From Aradus depressus (taxonomy: Eukaryota > Arthropoda > Insecta > Hemiptera > Aradidae): a stretch of 64,000 nucleotides of DNA. Below are positions 50,148 through 59,304 of the stretch, one piece after another. The DNA lies in the NCBI GenBank assembly GCA_963662175.1, contig OY759225.1, positions 2,232,001-2,296,000 of the forward strand, given 5' to 3'. The stretch's first letter is position 1. Each line of letters opens with the position of its first letter. The translations under genes were made by a program, and so were the position numbers. Below the pieces are notes generated by a model. The model was not told where the DNA came from. It ran no database searches and saw nothing but the letters and a program-made list of their open reading frames with translations.

Positions 50148-50573
50148 CACAGTGTGGAATTTATGAGTTTTGATTTTCAAAATGATTTTCAAAAATGTAT
50201 CTGATAAAAAGCCAGCTTTCACAAATGAGTAGGTGATTTCCAAAAGCAGCCATTTCTCATGTTGAGTGCCAAAAGTAGCTATTAGAAAACTTAAATAAAA
50301 AGTAGCAAATTTTCTAGCCACAATATATTTGGCAACGTTTGCAAGATGAGAGATAAAGTTATTACCCATCCATGAAAAAAAAAATCGGAACTTCAACTTA
50401 AAACGGTTAATTTTTATCAGTTTTTGGTGATTATCCCAAAAGTTGTTTACGGACAAATGGCTGGTTTTGGAAATCACCTACTCAAAAATTTTCTCCTAGT
50501 TTCATCCAAATTGATCAAAAATTGAGCGGGCGGTCGAATTTTAAAAATCAAAACTCATAAATTTCACACTGTG
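50148..50573. mobile_element. Transib-like MITE with CACAGTG ends and CGCCG duplication
   Basis: Both ends read CACAGTGTG inward, then GAATTTATGAGTTTTGATTT on the left and AAATTTATGAGTTTTGATTT on the right; TIRs about 30 bp. CGCCG at 50143-50147 is repeated at 50574-50578. A 5-bp GC-rich duplication of CGNCG type with CACNNTG termini is the signature of Transib, the superfamily related to the RAG1 recombinase core; CACAGTG equals the V(D)J signal heptamer. A second inverted pair, GTAGGTGATTTCCAAAA and its inverse (about 50228-50244, 50463-50479), lies inside. 426 bp, no transposase. An autonomous partner must be elsewhere. Confidence 0.75.
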
Positions 50574-50857
50574 CGCCGGTAGCACAGAGATAGCGCCCTA
50601 GACTACTCAGCTCAAGATCGCGGGTTCGAAACCCATAGGTTTTTTTTATCTGGGATGTAAAAAAAACCTTGAGTTCGCCATCCTTCGGATGGGACGTTAA
50701 GCGATGGTTCCGAGTCTGTTTAAAAGACCCCCACCCTTTGTGAATAAACCTAAGTAGGTAACATTTTGGAATGCCACTCTAGGCTGACGAAAGAGCGCTC
50801 TGGTAGTAGGCGATATGACCTTTAAGTTAAAGCCCGGGCATTAATCTCAATAACTAA
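50574..50857 (+). mobile_element. SINE-1, main part of interrupted copy
   Basis: CGCCGGTAGCACAGAGATAG, GAGCTCAAGATCGCGGGTTC style B-box (GGGTTCGAAACCC), GCCATCCTTCGGATGGGACG, GAATAAACCTAAGTAGGTAA, GAAAGAGCGCTCTGGTAGTA, AAAGCCCGGGCATTAATC. Head to tail complete apart from the MITE and a CCACCAGAG-region deletion. Confidence 0.9.
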
Positions 50858-51317
50858 TTACTTAAGGAAACAATTAGCCGGCAAGTGATAGTACACTATG
50901 ACGTAGAGGTCGCAATCCATACTTGTGTATATGTATGGAGGAAGTAAAGCTGGAATGTTTTTGATACAGGATGGGGTTGGTGTGTGATTGTGCACAGTTT
51001 TGATAGTATCCCCTGGCTGCCTATTTAGACGAGTATGACATATCGATCTGTAGCCACTGGGTGGTATATTGAGGGGGGGGAGCCAACTCTCCCCCTCCCA
51101 GCCCGCGTCCCCCTCAATCCAGAGATATGATGGATCCGTGGGGTTAATATCTGCCTCTCTCTGTTGGCAAGGTCAAATAGTAACAAGAACAGAGACGCTG
51201 TGGCGTAGCCAGGTTTCGGGTGCCCCATGTACTTATTTCTAAAACCATTGGAATTAAACTTACTAACCAAGTAAAGCCAGGTAACCTACTACTGTAATTA
51301 TATAAGCATCATTTTTA
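50858..51317. other. No gene recognised; hAT-like end
   Basis: CTGTGGCGTAGCCAGGTTTC near 51199 resembles the CAGTGGCGTAGCCAGG ends of some hAT elements; no partner end was found. A GGGGGG-ending inverted pair (GAGGGGGGGGAGCC/CTCTCCCCCTCCC) lies near 51071-51098. Confidence 0.4.
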
Positions 51318-51580
51318 GTGTTCCGTGCCAAAATTAGCAAAACGGAACACTTATGGAATCACTTCGGTGTCCGTTCGTCCGTCTGTCACAGGCCATTTTC
51401 TCTGAAACTCTTCCCCGATTTGAAATTTAGCATGTGGTGGCCCAATGATAGACGTGAAGTTTAAAAAAAGTTGAATTTCGATTCTGAGTGTTAAGTTCAG
51501 GGGGTAAATTGGGAAATGGGAAAAAAATCAACAATATATATTTTCTTATGCATTTTTTAAACATTTTTCGGGAAAAACGC
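51318..51580 (+). repeat. Possible dispersed repeat (GTTCCGTGCCAAAATTAGCA)
   Basis: GTTCCGTGCCAAAATTAGCA, AAACGGAACACTTATGGAAT and CCGTTCGTCCGTCTGTCAC recall a common insect dispersed-repeat style (AACGGAACCCTTAT plus TCTGTC repeats). Only one copy is in the window, so I cannot confirm it from here. Confidence 0.35.
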
Positions 51581-51919
51581 TTTAAAAATTGCTGTCCCCC
51601 ACCCTTATCACCCCCTTAAAAATCTGAAAAAAAAAATCGTGATTTAGGTGTAGATTGAGCCGAAAATATCAGGATTGAAAAATTCTAATGCGATCAATTG
51701 TTATAAACAATTTATTGTTTATTTCCTTATAACTGCTGAACCATTGGTTTAACTATTAATAATTTAAGTGGGGGGCTGATGGCAAGTATAGTCTGCACTT
51801 GACCGATTTTTTAAAATTTTTTATATTAAAAAGAATTAATGTCAATTACTTTTGACAATTTCGTTCAATTTTTTTGATCATTAGATCTTAAAGTATTAAA
51901 ATGGGGTGAATTCTATTTA
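51581..51919. other. AT-rich, nothing recognised
   Basis: No feature supported. Confidence 0.35.
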
Positions 51920-52075
51920 AAAAAAAAATCGTCGGTGAATCACTGGCAATACTTCCCCACCACGAATTAATCAGTTAGGTTTTTGTTCTCCCTCCGAAAT
52001 TAATCGAAATTTTGTATGAAGATTGAGAAGTGCCTATGTACATAAGTCAACGTAAGATTTTTAGCACAAAATGGT
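51920..52075 (-). repeat. Family R block
   Basis: TCGTCGGTGAATCACTGGCA, ATACTTCCCCACCACGAATT, TTTTTGTTCTCCCTCCGAAA and GTATGAAGATTGAGAAGTGC. Confidence 0.8.
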
Positions 52076-52145
52076 GGATTGGTTTATACAAATATATTGC
52101 CGGTTTGTACTGACTACTTTTTTCTCATTCAGCTTTGATCTCCAT

Positions 52146-52470
52146 AGTTAGTTATTATGACTCATGCCCGGGCTTTAACATTGAGATCATATCGTCTACT
52201 ACCAGAGCGCTCTTTCGTCACATCGACATGAGCTCAACTCTACTATGGCAATCCTAAATTTTACCCAACCTAATTTTTTATTCATCGGAGGAGGTCTTTA
52301 ATGAGTTCCTGAGATCGTACAGGCTCGGGACATAGCTTAACGTCCCATCCGAAGAACGGCGTGCTCAAGAATTTTTCAGATTAAAAACATAAGGGCTTCG
52401 GTTGTGTTTTGAACCCGCGGTCTTAACCTCAGTCAGCAAGCACGCATACGACTGAGCTACCGGCACCCTT
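52146..52470 (-). mobile_element. SINE-1, full head
   Basis: TTAGTTATTATGACTCATGC, CCGGGCTTTAACATTGAGAT, AGAGCGCTCTTTCGTCACAT, GATCGTACAGGCTCGGGACA, CGAAGAACGGCGTGCTCAAG, TTTTGAACCCGCGGTC and CATACGACTGAGCTACCGGC then ACCC. Confidence 0.92.
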
Positions 52471-52659
52471 TTTTGGAAGATTTAATTTCAATTATAACAA
52501 AATATTGTAGATAAATAAACTTTTGCAGTCTGAAAATAAGAACTGAATGGATGCCAATAGAAAACCATGGCAAACACTACCTGCTAATAGCAACACTTGC
52601 CTAAATAGTTTAGTTACACACTTTCGCACTAGGGTGCAGCTTCCTTAGCTGGAGAAACC
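52471..52659. other. No gene recognised
   Basis: Short AT-rich spacer. Confidence 0.35.
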
Positions 52660-53430
52660 AATTGTTCCAAGTCGGTTTATCTTCGGCAATTTACGGCTCC
52701 AGTCCAAATTAATCAACTAAGTTTTCTCTCTCTCTCTCACTCTCTCTCTCTCTTTCTGATATCAATCTATCGATTTGGTTGAAAATCAATAGGTAGGTAT
52801 TTTACTCAGGAATTTACGTGTAGAAACATTGATTACATCGACAGTAATTAAGGGTTTAGGGTTGGACCGCCATCTTTTTGGCCGGAGTCAGTTGAAAATT
52901 GATAGGTGTCGTCCTGATGGTGCTCTGGATACACATCAAGGTAGTTATTGTGTTCCCTGACACATTCAGACAGGATTTGTTTTTTTTACTTCTCCAGCTG
53001 TACGAAGTATAGGGGAAGTTACGTAATCGATCAGAAATTCGATATTGAGCTTTTACCGAAATTTCATTTTTTCGGACTTTTTGTTTTCTAAAATGAAAAA
53101 CAAAATAACTCCTCATAGAAGCAATGTATCGACACAAAAATTTATATTTGTATCCAATAGTACCCCATAAGGACGCCATCTGTCTATTTTGAGCCCAATC
53201 AGCCTAAGGGGGGGGGGGGGGGGGGATTAGGGGGAGGGCTTAACAAGAAGACACTAATTATAATGAATGTATCGATTATGTAACGACATCTATTAATTCT
53301 TCGCGAAATCGGCTGAAAGAGCTCAAAACAAATACATTCATGGCCATTCACTGACCACTTTCTTTATTTTCGAATCTGAATTTGTGACCGAATACATAAC
53401 TTGGTCTGTACTTCGTTAAGTTGGGGCAGG
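52660..53430. repeat. Family R, two opposing blocks meeting at a palindromic joint
   Basis: A minus block (GATTTGGTTGAAAATCAATA, TTACATCGACAGTAATTAAG, GAAAATTGATAGGTGTCGTC) meets a plus block at 52985-53020: ACTTCTCCAGCTGTACGAAG and GTATAGGGGAAGTTACGTAA, then GATCAGAAATTCGATATTGA, AATGTATCGACACAAAAATT and a G18 tract (53208-53225). The ACTTCCCC...GGGGAAGT imperfect palindrome is the usual start of plus copies. Confidence 0.75.
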
Positions 53431-53455
53431 TATATCTATATCTATAGTTAACACT

Positions 53456-53700
53456 GGGAGGTAAAATAAACTTAAGCACGCCGTCCTTCGGATGGGACGT
53501 TAAGCGTTGGTCCCGAGCCTGTACGATGTCAGGTACTCGTTAAAGACCCGTGCCCCAGTGAATAAAAATTTTGGGTAGGCAAAATTTAGGACTCCCACAG
53601 TAGAGTAGGGCTCATGTCCACCAGAGTGACGAAAGAGCGCTCTGGTAGTAGGCGTTATGACCTCGTAGTTAAAGCCCGGGCATGAGTCATGAAACCTAAC
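53456..53700 (+). mobile_element. SINE-1, 5'-truncated, 14-bp TSD, CCTAA tail
   Basis: CTATAGTTAACACT lies at 53442-53455 and 53701-53714, a perfect 14-bp target duplication. The copy starts at GGGAGGTAAAATAAACTTAA and ends CATGAGTCATGAAACCTAAC. This gives the exact 3' end of the family and shows 5'-truncated insertion, as expected for LINE-driven retroposition. Confidence 0.96.
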
Positions 53701-53714
53701 CTATAGTTAACACT

Positions 53715-54029
53715 TGGTTTCTAAAATGATATGTCCCTCAATGTTTGAATTCAAGATAACTCCCACTTACTGTAAGGCTGCAGTGCATAATATAAATTAA
53801 TTTTTGAAGCTGCACTTCTCATGTTGACTGCAGTATGCACTAATGACAAGTAGTAGTGATGGGGTGGTTCTCTCAATGAGCCCCCCCCCTATTACAATGT
53901 GAATGAACAGGGAGGGGAGGGAGACTTGGTGGAACAGCTGGGCTGTCCTATACAGTTGGGTAGTGGGCTAACTCACCCTTATCACTGTTATTAGGACGTA
54001 AGGCCAACCAACACTAATGGACCCTTCTA
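53715..54029. other. No gene recognised
   Basis: Mixed composition. GAGCCCCCCCCCTATTAC near 53878 is the only oddity. Confidence 0.35.
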
Positions 54030-54780
54030 CCAAGTATGTATAGGACAAGTTATGTAATCCGCTCAGTCCATATTGAGTTTTCACCACAATTTTTTCTGAT
54101 CTCATTCTAAAAATTTAAAAAAAAAAAAGGTAAATCTCCGGCAATGTACTTCCCCACAACGAATTAATCTATTAACTTTTCGCTCCCCCTCCAAAACCAG
54201 TCGACAGTTTGCGCTAATATTCAATAATTTACTTAATTAGGGGCTCATAAATCCTCTTACTATATTTTGTGGCCATAAATTCTTTACATCGGCAGTTATT
54301 AGGATTTTTAATTGAGCCCCCTCCCCTACCTTCGGTCGATGTTGCTGAAATTCGACATATTATGTCCTCATTGGAAATGTGAATTTTCATGTCGATACAT
54401 TCATTACATCGGCAGTTTTTTTTTTTTCTAACGCATCGGCTGCTGTGCCATTAGCGTGAAAAAACATCGGCAGTTATTGAGGTTTTTGTGTTAAGCTTCT
54501 CTCCTTTTATCCCCCCTTCCCTTTGGTCGATTTGGACGAAAATCAATAGATGTCGTCATTAGAGGGTTCTGGATTCACGTATAAAATTTCTTGTCAATAA
54601 CTTCATTCTATCGGGACTTCTCGTGTTCACAGACATACAGAAATCATGTTTTCCATATTTGAAATCTGTAGGTCGGAAAACATAAAATTCCGTTGAAAAC
54701 TCGACATCGAATTTTTGGCCGATTATATAACTTTCTCTATACTTAGTATAGTGGGGGGAGTAAAAAAAAGATGTCCAGAG
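54030..54780 (-). repeat. Family R, several blocks
   Basis: CCGGCAATGTACTTCCCCAC, TTTCGCTCCCCCTCCAAAAC, CATCGGCAGTTATTAGGATT, ATTTTCATGTCGATACATTC, AAATCAATAGATGTCGTCAT, GGAAAACATAAAATTCCGTT and TATATAACTTTCTCTATACT. A foreign stretch (TTTTTTTTTCTAACGCATCG) breaks one unit at about 54418-54465. Confidence 0.8.
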
Positions 54781-54924
54781 GACGCAATAACTGCACATAG
54801 GAAGAATATATGAACACAGTTTATTATTATATATCGATATATTATGGGTAGAGCCGGAAGTAGGGTAAACCTAGCTTTACCCCGGGTAAAGTTTGCCTTA
54901 TCCATAACGTTTTGATAAAGCTCA

Positions 54925-55060
54925 AATAAAAAGTTGTCGGTGAATCATCGCCAAACTACTTCCCCAGCCTGAATTAATTAACTAACGTAAATGGTACTCT
55001 GATGAAGTAGATTGCCGGTGGTTTATCAACTTTTTTTTATATTCTCAACTTTACTAAACG
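54925..55060 (-). repeat. Family R piece
   Basis: GTTGTCGGTGAATCATCGCC, AAACTACTTCCCCAGCCTGA and AGATTGCCGGTGGTTTATCA. Confidence 0.7.
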
Positions 55061-55599
55061 ACAAGTGAAATAATAAAAACTCAAATGTTTCTTGCATTAG
55101 GTAACACTTTTCAAGTACCCCACCCGTTGATAGATAAGTACCGTACTTGTATTATCTAATCAAGATACGAGACGTGTCGTTAATGGCAGGGGCCAGGTAC
55201 CCAGATAATTGTGTTATCCCTCCCTGTTCTCTGGGGGTGGTTCGTTACGACTGTATTCGATTTTCGCAAGGGGTCCTTGGTCTTTTTTCGCTCCTCCCTC
55301 AAACTAATTTCATTTAGCACTAGAAGAGAAGAAAGAGTTGCAGTACAAAGCCATCCCTTTCTGCCTTCCCCATCTTCCACTTCTTTTAGCTCTAGTCGGT
55401 ATAGATCTTCCCCGTTCCAAAAAAAAAATTCTTGAAAACATTTTCTAGGTTTCGACTCCTAGACTTTTTTTTTAAATTTTCTATTTACAACTCTATATGT
55501 GATAGATGAATAAATAAATGGCTTGGATATTGAAAGATAAATCATTCATTAATGACTCTCAATTATCTTGTAATAATCAGCGGATGAAAGAAATTAAAA

Positions 55600-55639
<40 letters not shown>
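55061..55639. other. No gene recognised; (AT)n at 55603-55634
   Basis: The stretch 55180-55430 has higher complexity with short frames on both strands, none with a motif. An AT microsatellite adjoins the LINE fragment that follows. Confidence 0.4.
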
Positions 55640-55641
<2 letters not shown>

Positions 55642-55890
55642 GCAATCAGTTAGTAGGTCTCGAGGCCGCCTTAGCCTCAGAACATGAACGTTAGGAAGGG
55701 TTCTTGTCGCAAGTGTGCCTACTAAAGGATTAGGGTGAAAGGAAAGGGTAGAGTGGAATTGTCTGTAGCGGGATTTAATTACATCCCCTACCAAAGGGAA
55801 TCTGGAGGTCATCATGATGGATAGCATTAGAGACGTAGAATGGAGCGTTTGTCATTTTACGAAGGATACGGGATTGTAGATTTTTATTTA
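55640..55890 (-). pseudogene. Jockey-like LINE ORF2 C-terminal fragment
   Basis: On the minus strand: LRKMTNAPFYVSNAIHHDDL (about 55870-55811), frameshift, then PLVGDVIKSRYRQFHSTLSF (about 55800-55741), HPNPLVGTLATRTLPNV and LRLRRPRDLL with a stop. It is colinear with FYVSNLTRHNDLKIPFVLDL to CWPRDLL at 5959-6160, so both belong to one LINE family. No poly-A is visible; the AT microsatellite stands in its place. Confidence 0.8.
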
Positions 55891-56269
55891 TTTTTTTTCA
55901 GGAGGCAGTCATGTTTCTCGGTGAATGGGTGGTTTTCAAGAGGCATGTTTCTCGGTGGTTTTCGTTATAGAGAGGTTCGACTGTAAAATGTTAGAATTTT
56001 CAAGAGACGACCAATAAATAAAATAAATAAAGAATTCAAACAAAATTTAGGCCATCTATTCTCGGTGACGGTACTTCTGACATTAAGGCTAGCCATAAAA
56101 ATTTGCCATCACAAAAAAAAAAAAAAAAATCCGACATTAAATACGCTTGGATACTAAAACCAATACTTAAGTACCAATAACAGCTAGGTAATAAATTTGT
56201 GTTTTATATTTTCTTTTCTTTATTTTTTATTTTTATTATTTCTTTTCGTATTTGATTTTTTGTTCTTTG
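55891..56269. other. AT-rich, nothing recognised
   Basis: GGCATGTTTCTCGGTGG-type short direct repeats near 55908-55955. No ORF. Confidence 0.4.
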
Positions 56270-56345
56270 GTGAAGTCTCAACATCAAATTTCTGAATGAT
56301 TACATAATTTTCCCTATACTTCATGTAGCTGGGGGAATAAGAAAA
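56270..56345 (-). repeat. Family R piece
   Basis: GTCTCAACATCAAATTTCTG, TACATAATTTTCCCTATACT and TCATGTAGCTGGGGGAATAA. Confidence 0.75.
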
Positions 56346-56349
56346 AAAC

Positions 56350-56420
56350 GGCGTCGGCCGGGATTCGAATCCGCAATTTTGAGTAACTCAAAATTAATAC
56401 ACAGGAGCTCTAACGTACAA
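56350..56420 (-). repeat. tRNA-like fragment
   Basis: Minus strand: GTTAGAGCTCCTGTGTATTA, then TTGCGGATTCGAATCCCGGC. B-box GATTCGAATCC and an A-box-like GTTAGAGCTCCTG are visible, but no complete cloverleaf. Confidence 0.4.
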
Positions 56421-56548
56421 AATGTATTTTGTCACTAAAAATTCATAGTTGAATAATAAGATATTATCCATGAATTGTAAACCAGTATTTATATTCGAAA
56501 CATAATTTAATTACCTATATAATATACAATATATTTTAATAATATTGT
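56421..56548. other. AT-rich spacer
   Basis: No feature supported. Confidence 0.35.
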
Positions 56549-56806
56549 AGAGGGCGCCGGTAGCTCAGTGGTATGCGTGCTTCCTAACTGAGCTCAAGAT
56601 CGCTGTTTCGAAACCCGACCGAGGCCCTTAGTTTATTTTAACTTAAGCACGACGTCCTTCGGTTGGGACGTTAAGCGTCTCGAGCCTGTACGATGACTCC
56701 TTTAGTAGAGTCGGGCTCATGTCCACCAGAGTGATAGAAAAGCGCTCTAATAGTAGGCAATATGACTTCGTAGTTAAAGCCCCGGCATGACTCACTATTA
56801 CTAACT
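56549..56806 (+). mobile_element. SINE-1 with intact head, two deletions
   Basis: AGGGCGCCGGTAGCTCAGTG, GTATGCGTGCTTCCTAACTG, B-box TTTCGAAACCC, GAGGCCCTTAGTTTATTTTA, GACGTCCTTCGGTTGGGACG, a large deletion at GTACGATGACTCC, GAGTCGGGCTCATGTCCACC and CCCCGGCATGACTCACTATT tail. Confidence 0.92.
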
Positions 56807-57165
56807 GAATCCATTGAATTCAGAAATTTGCTTCGTCCATCTGACCAATAAGAGGTGGCTAGTGCGCAGGGAGCTGTGCCTACACTTATCATTGTGTAAA
56901 TATGTTTGACTGGAACATACGTGGGCAAAATGTATTCTGAATGCAAGTTTATGAAATAAAAAAGAAGTTATTGACAATTTTACAATAAACCTACACTTTA
57001 TAGTTTGAAAACTTTTCAAAAAGTATAAACTGAAATTAAACTCAGTAAGTTTGGGGACCCAACGTTCGTGAGGTTGAAACCAAAACAATCTTCAGAACGT
57101 GTTTTGTCCAAATTAAATTATTATAATAAATATTTAAAATAAAATAGCCTTTGTGCACACAACTA
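56807..57165. other. No gene recognised
   Basis: Overlapping minus-strand frames at 56671-57088 combine SINE-1 and AT-rich sequence; no motif. Confidence 0.35.
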
Positions 57166-57790
57166 GGGGTGTGCGATAGTCGATATTTTACCGATAATAC
57201 CGTTGGAAAAGTATCGATAGTATCGATAATTCAGTAAGTTGACGCTTTTCATGCAAAATACTTTCCAATTCCAATATTTTATTATATATAATATATGATT
57301 ATTTTATTTTCATTTCTTCATGTACATCTACCTAATTTAAATTATTCTAAGTTATGGAGGATGAAAGGAGAATAAAAATATCAATCGAATAAGTAACTGT
57401 TCTTTCAAAACGAACTTTTATTTTATGGAAATAACATTTTCTGTGAAAAATAATCGTATTAAGTATAACAGTTGGCAAGAATTTTAACACATTAATTAAA
57501 GTTCAAAAACACTTATTGTATATAATCAAAAAACAATCGAGTAGGTACAATGTCATTAGATTCAACAATTTTTATTTCAATCAACAACTGTTATAAAACA
57601 ATATCAACAAACTAATTACCGATTGAAGGAAAATACGTTGTAAAACTTTATGGAACAGTAGGCAGCGATACAGCTTCTGCAGTGGGTTGTTTGGTCTTGG
57701 GGGCCGGTTTATAAGTCTCTTGGTGGCGTCTCAAGAGGTGATCTCTTAAATTGGATGTGTTTAGCCCTCTATACTAGGAATTGCATTGGT
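57166..57790 (-). pseudogene. hAT remnant with BED zinc-finger piece
   Basis: On the minus strand YRGLNTSNLRDHLLRRHQET then YKPAPKTKQPTAEAVSLP, ending in a TAA at 57648-57650. NTSNLRDHL--RH is the second half of a BED-type zinc finger (T-S-N-L-x-x-H-L-x3-H). The expected C-x2-C before it is broken (CNS-stop). The left end, TAGGGGTGTGCGATAGTCG at about 57166, looks like a hAT end, and ATCGATAGTATCGATA follows near 57213. About 480 bp separates them, so the transposase core is lost. Confidence 0.65.
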
Positions 57791-58214
57791 TTTGTGTTCA
57801 CAAGTGGCAAGCGTTCATTCAAAATATTCAAATATTTCTAAGAAAACGATGTTTCCGATCAAAGTTGATTAACATGGCTTGAAAAGTTACGCAACTTTTT
57901 TAAGAATATATATAATCACTTTTTTTGTAGTTTTTTTAATTTATTTTTTATTCAAAAAAGATCCTCTGGAATGGAGGAAAAGTAATATGGATAGTGACTT
58001 GGATCTGTCATATTGCCCATGCCTATACACAACTCACCCTGGGAGATATCATAAAGCAGACATGCAGAGGACACATCTCCCACGAGAGTCAGGTTGCAGT
58101 AACTGGAGAGAAATTGCAGTACATGGTATAGTAATGGACCCAGATAGCAGTAAAGCAATCAGTAAACCAACCCTGACCAACACGCAAACGTTTTGACCCA
58201 ACAGTAGTTATACA
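57791..58214. other. Unassigned short frame
   Basis: A + frame at about 57958-58193 (MDSDLDLSYCPCLYTTHPGR ...) is of mixed composition but has no family motif, start context or splice support. Leave as unassigned. Confidence 0.3.
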
Positions 58215-58282
58215 GATGCAGACCCGGGCTTTAACTACCAGAGCGTTCTTAGGTTGCTCTGGTGGACATGAGCCCGACCGTA
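58215..58282 (-). mobile_element. SINE-1 short fragment
   Basis: AGACCCGGGCTTTAACTACC, AGAGCGTTCTTAGGTTGCTC and TGGTGGACATGAGCCCGACC. Confidence 0.75.
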
Positions 58283-58398
58283 GTTATACAGACGCAGTAG
58301 CGTCACCTCAAGTTTCATGGAACTACGACAGGGGATGTATACTGCGTAATCTTACCGCATTTCCGTACTTTGTGTTTAGAACTTTTATATCCTCAGTT

Positions 58399-59065
58399 TC
58401 TTAGTTAGTTATTGTATTCACCACACCCGGGCTTTAATTATCAGAGCGCTCTTAAGTTGCCCTGGTGGAGATGGGCCCGACACTGCCCTGGGAGTCCTAA
58501 TTGCAGTGTTGAATTCAGACATTTTTTCCAGGGGGGGGGGGGGGGGGGGGGCATTTTAATGGAGAATAACAACAATATAAAGTAGCGAGTACACCAGAAT
58601 ATAGTAATATTTTGTTATTTGATATTTGAGATACATTCAATATGGATTTTAAAAAAATATATATTATTAACATTTCAAATAAATACAAATGTTTTTACAA
58701 GCTTTTATTTAACTTCACTTGTTACTTTAGGTCAAATCTTGCAATCAAAATGTCAACTAGTTCTAATTAAGGTAGAGCTTTGAAATTTTGCACATATGTA
58801 GAATTCTGGTGACAGTGCAATATAATATATCGAATATGGTTCTACATCCAATATGCCCCAGACGCCCTAATATGGCGGATTACATTTTTCTTCACAACAC
58901 ACTTGATATGGGTGACAAATGAAAGGGTTTGACGACTAGATTATGAATGTTGCCTACTCAGGTTTACTTACCCTACGGTTTGGGGTCTTTTAGTAGCCGA
59001 AATCACATAGGCTCAGGGCCATCGCTTAACGTCCCATCCGAAGAGCCTCGGAAGAAACTCTTGTG
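58399..59065 (-). mobile_element. SINE-1 split by ~450 bp
   Basis: 58399-58500 reads TTAGTTAGTTATTGTATTCA to GGGAGTCCTAA. 58948-59065 resumes in order with ATGTTGCCTACTCAGGTTTA, GGGTCTTTTAGTAGCCGAAA and CATCGCTTAACGTCCCATCC. The inserted 58501-58947 begins near a G21 tract (58531-58551) and holds AT-rich sequence with ATATGGCGGATTAC. Confidence 0.8.
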
Positions 59066-59304
59066 CTGACCACACCAGATAATACAACTAAGTAGACAAA
59101 GACTTGAGTTATTGCGAAAATGGTTAATCCTATCGAAAAATTGCTCCTGACAAAAAGTGTTCCTTAAGAAATTTTCAATGGTCCATGTGTTGTCCGGGAT
59201 ATAAAGGACAAATAGAAACAAAGATATAGAGATTCAAATATTGTACAATAAATATAATTTTATAGGTAAATAGTTCCAAGGAAGATGGCGGCTATTGTAT
59301 TGCT
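59066..59304. other. No gene recognised
   Basis: A minus frame at 59003-59221 overlaps the SINE end and lacks motifs. Confidence 0.35.

Noticed and set aside
57879..58196. 105-aa + frame as a gene
   Set aside because: Starts in T-rich low complexity; the remaining 70 residues show no motif, and there is no promoter or splice context.
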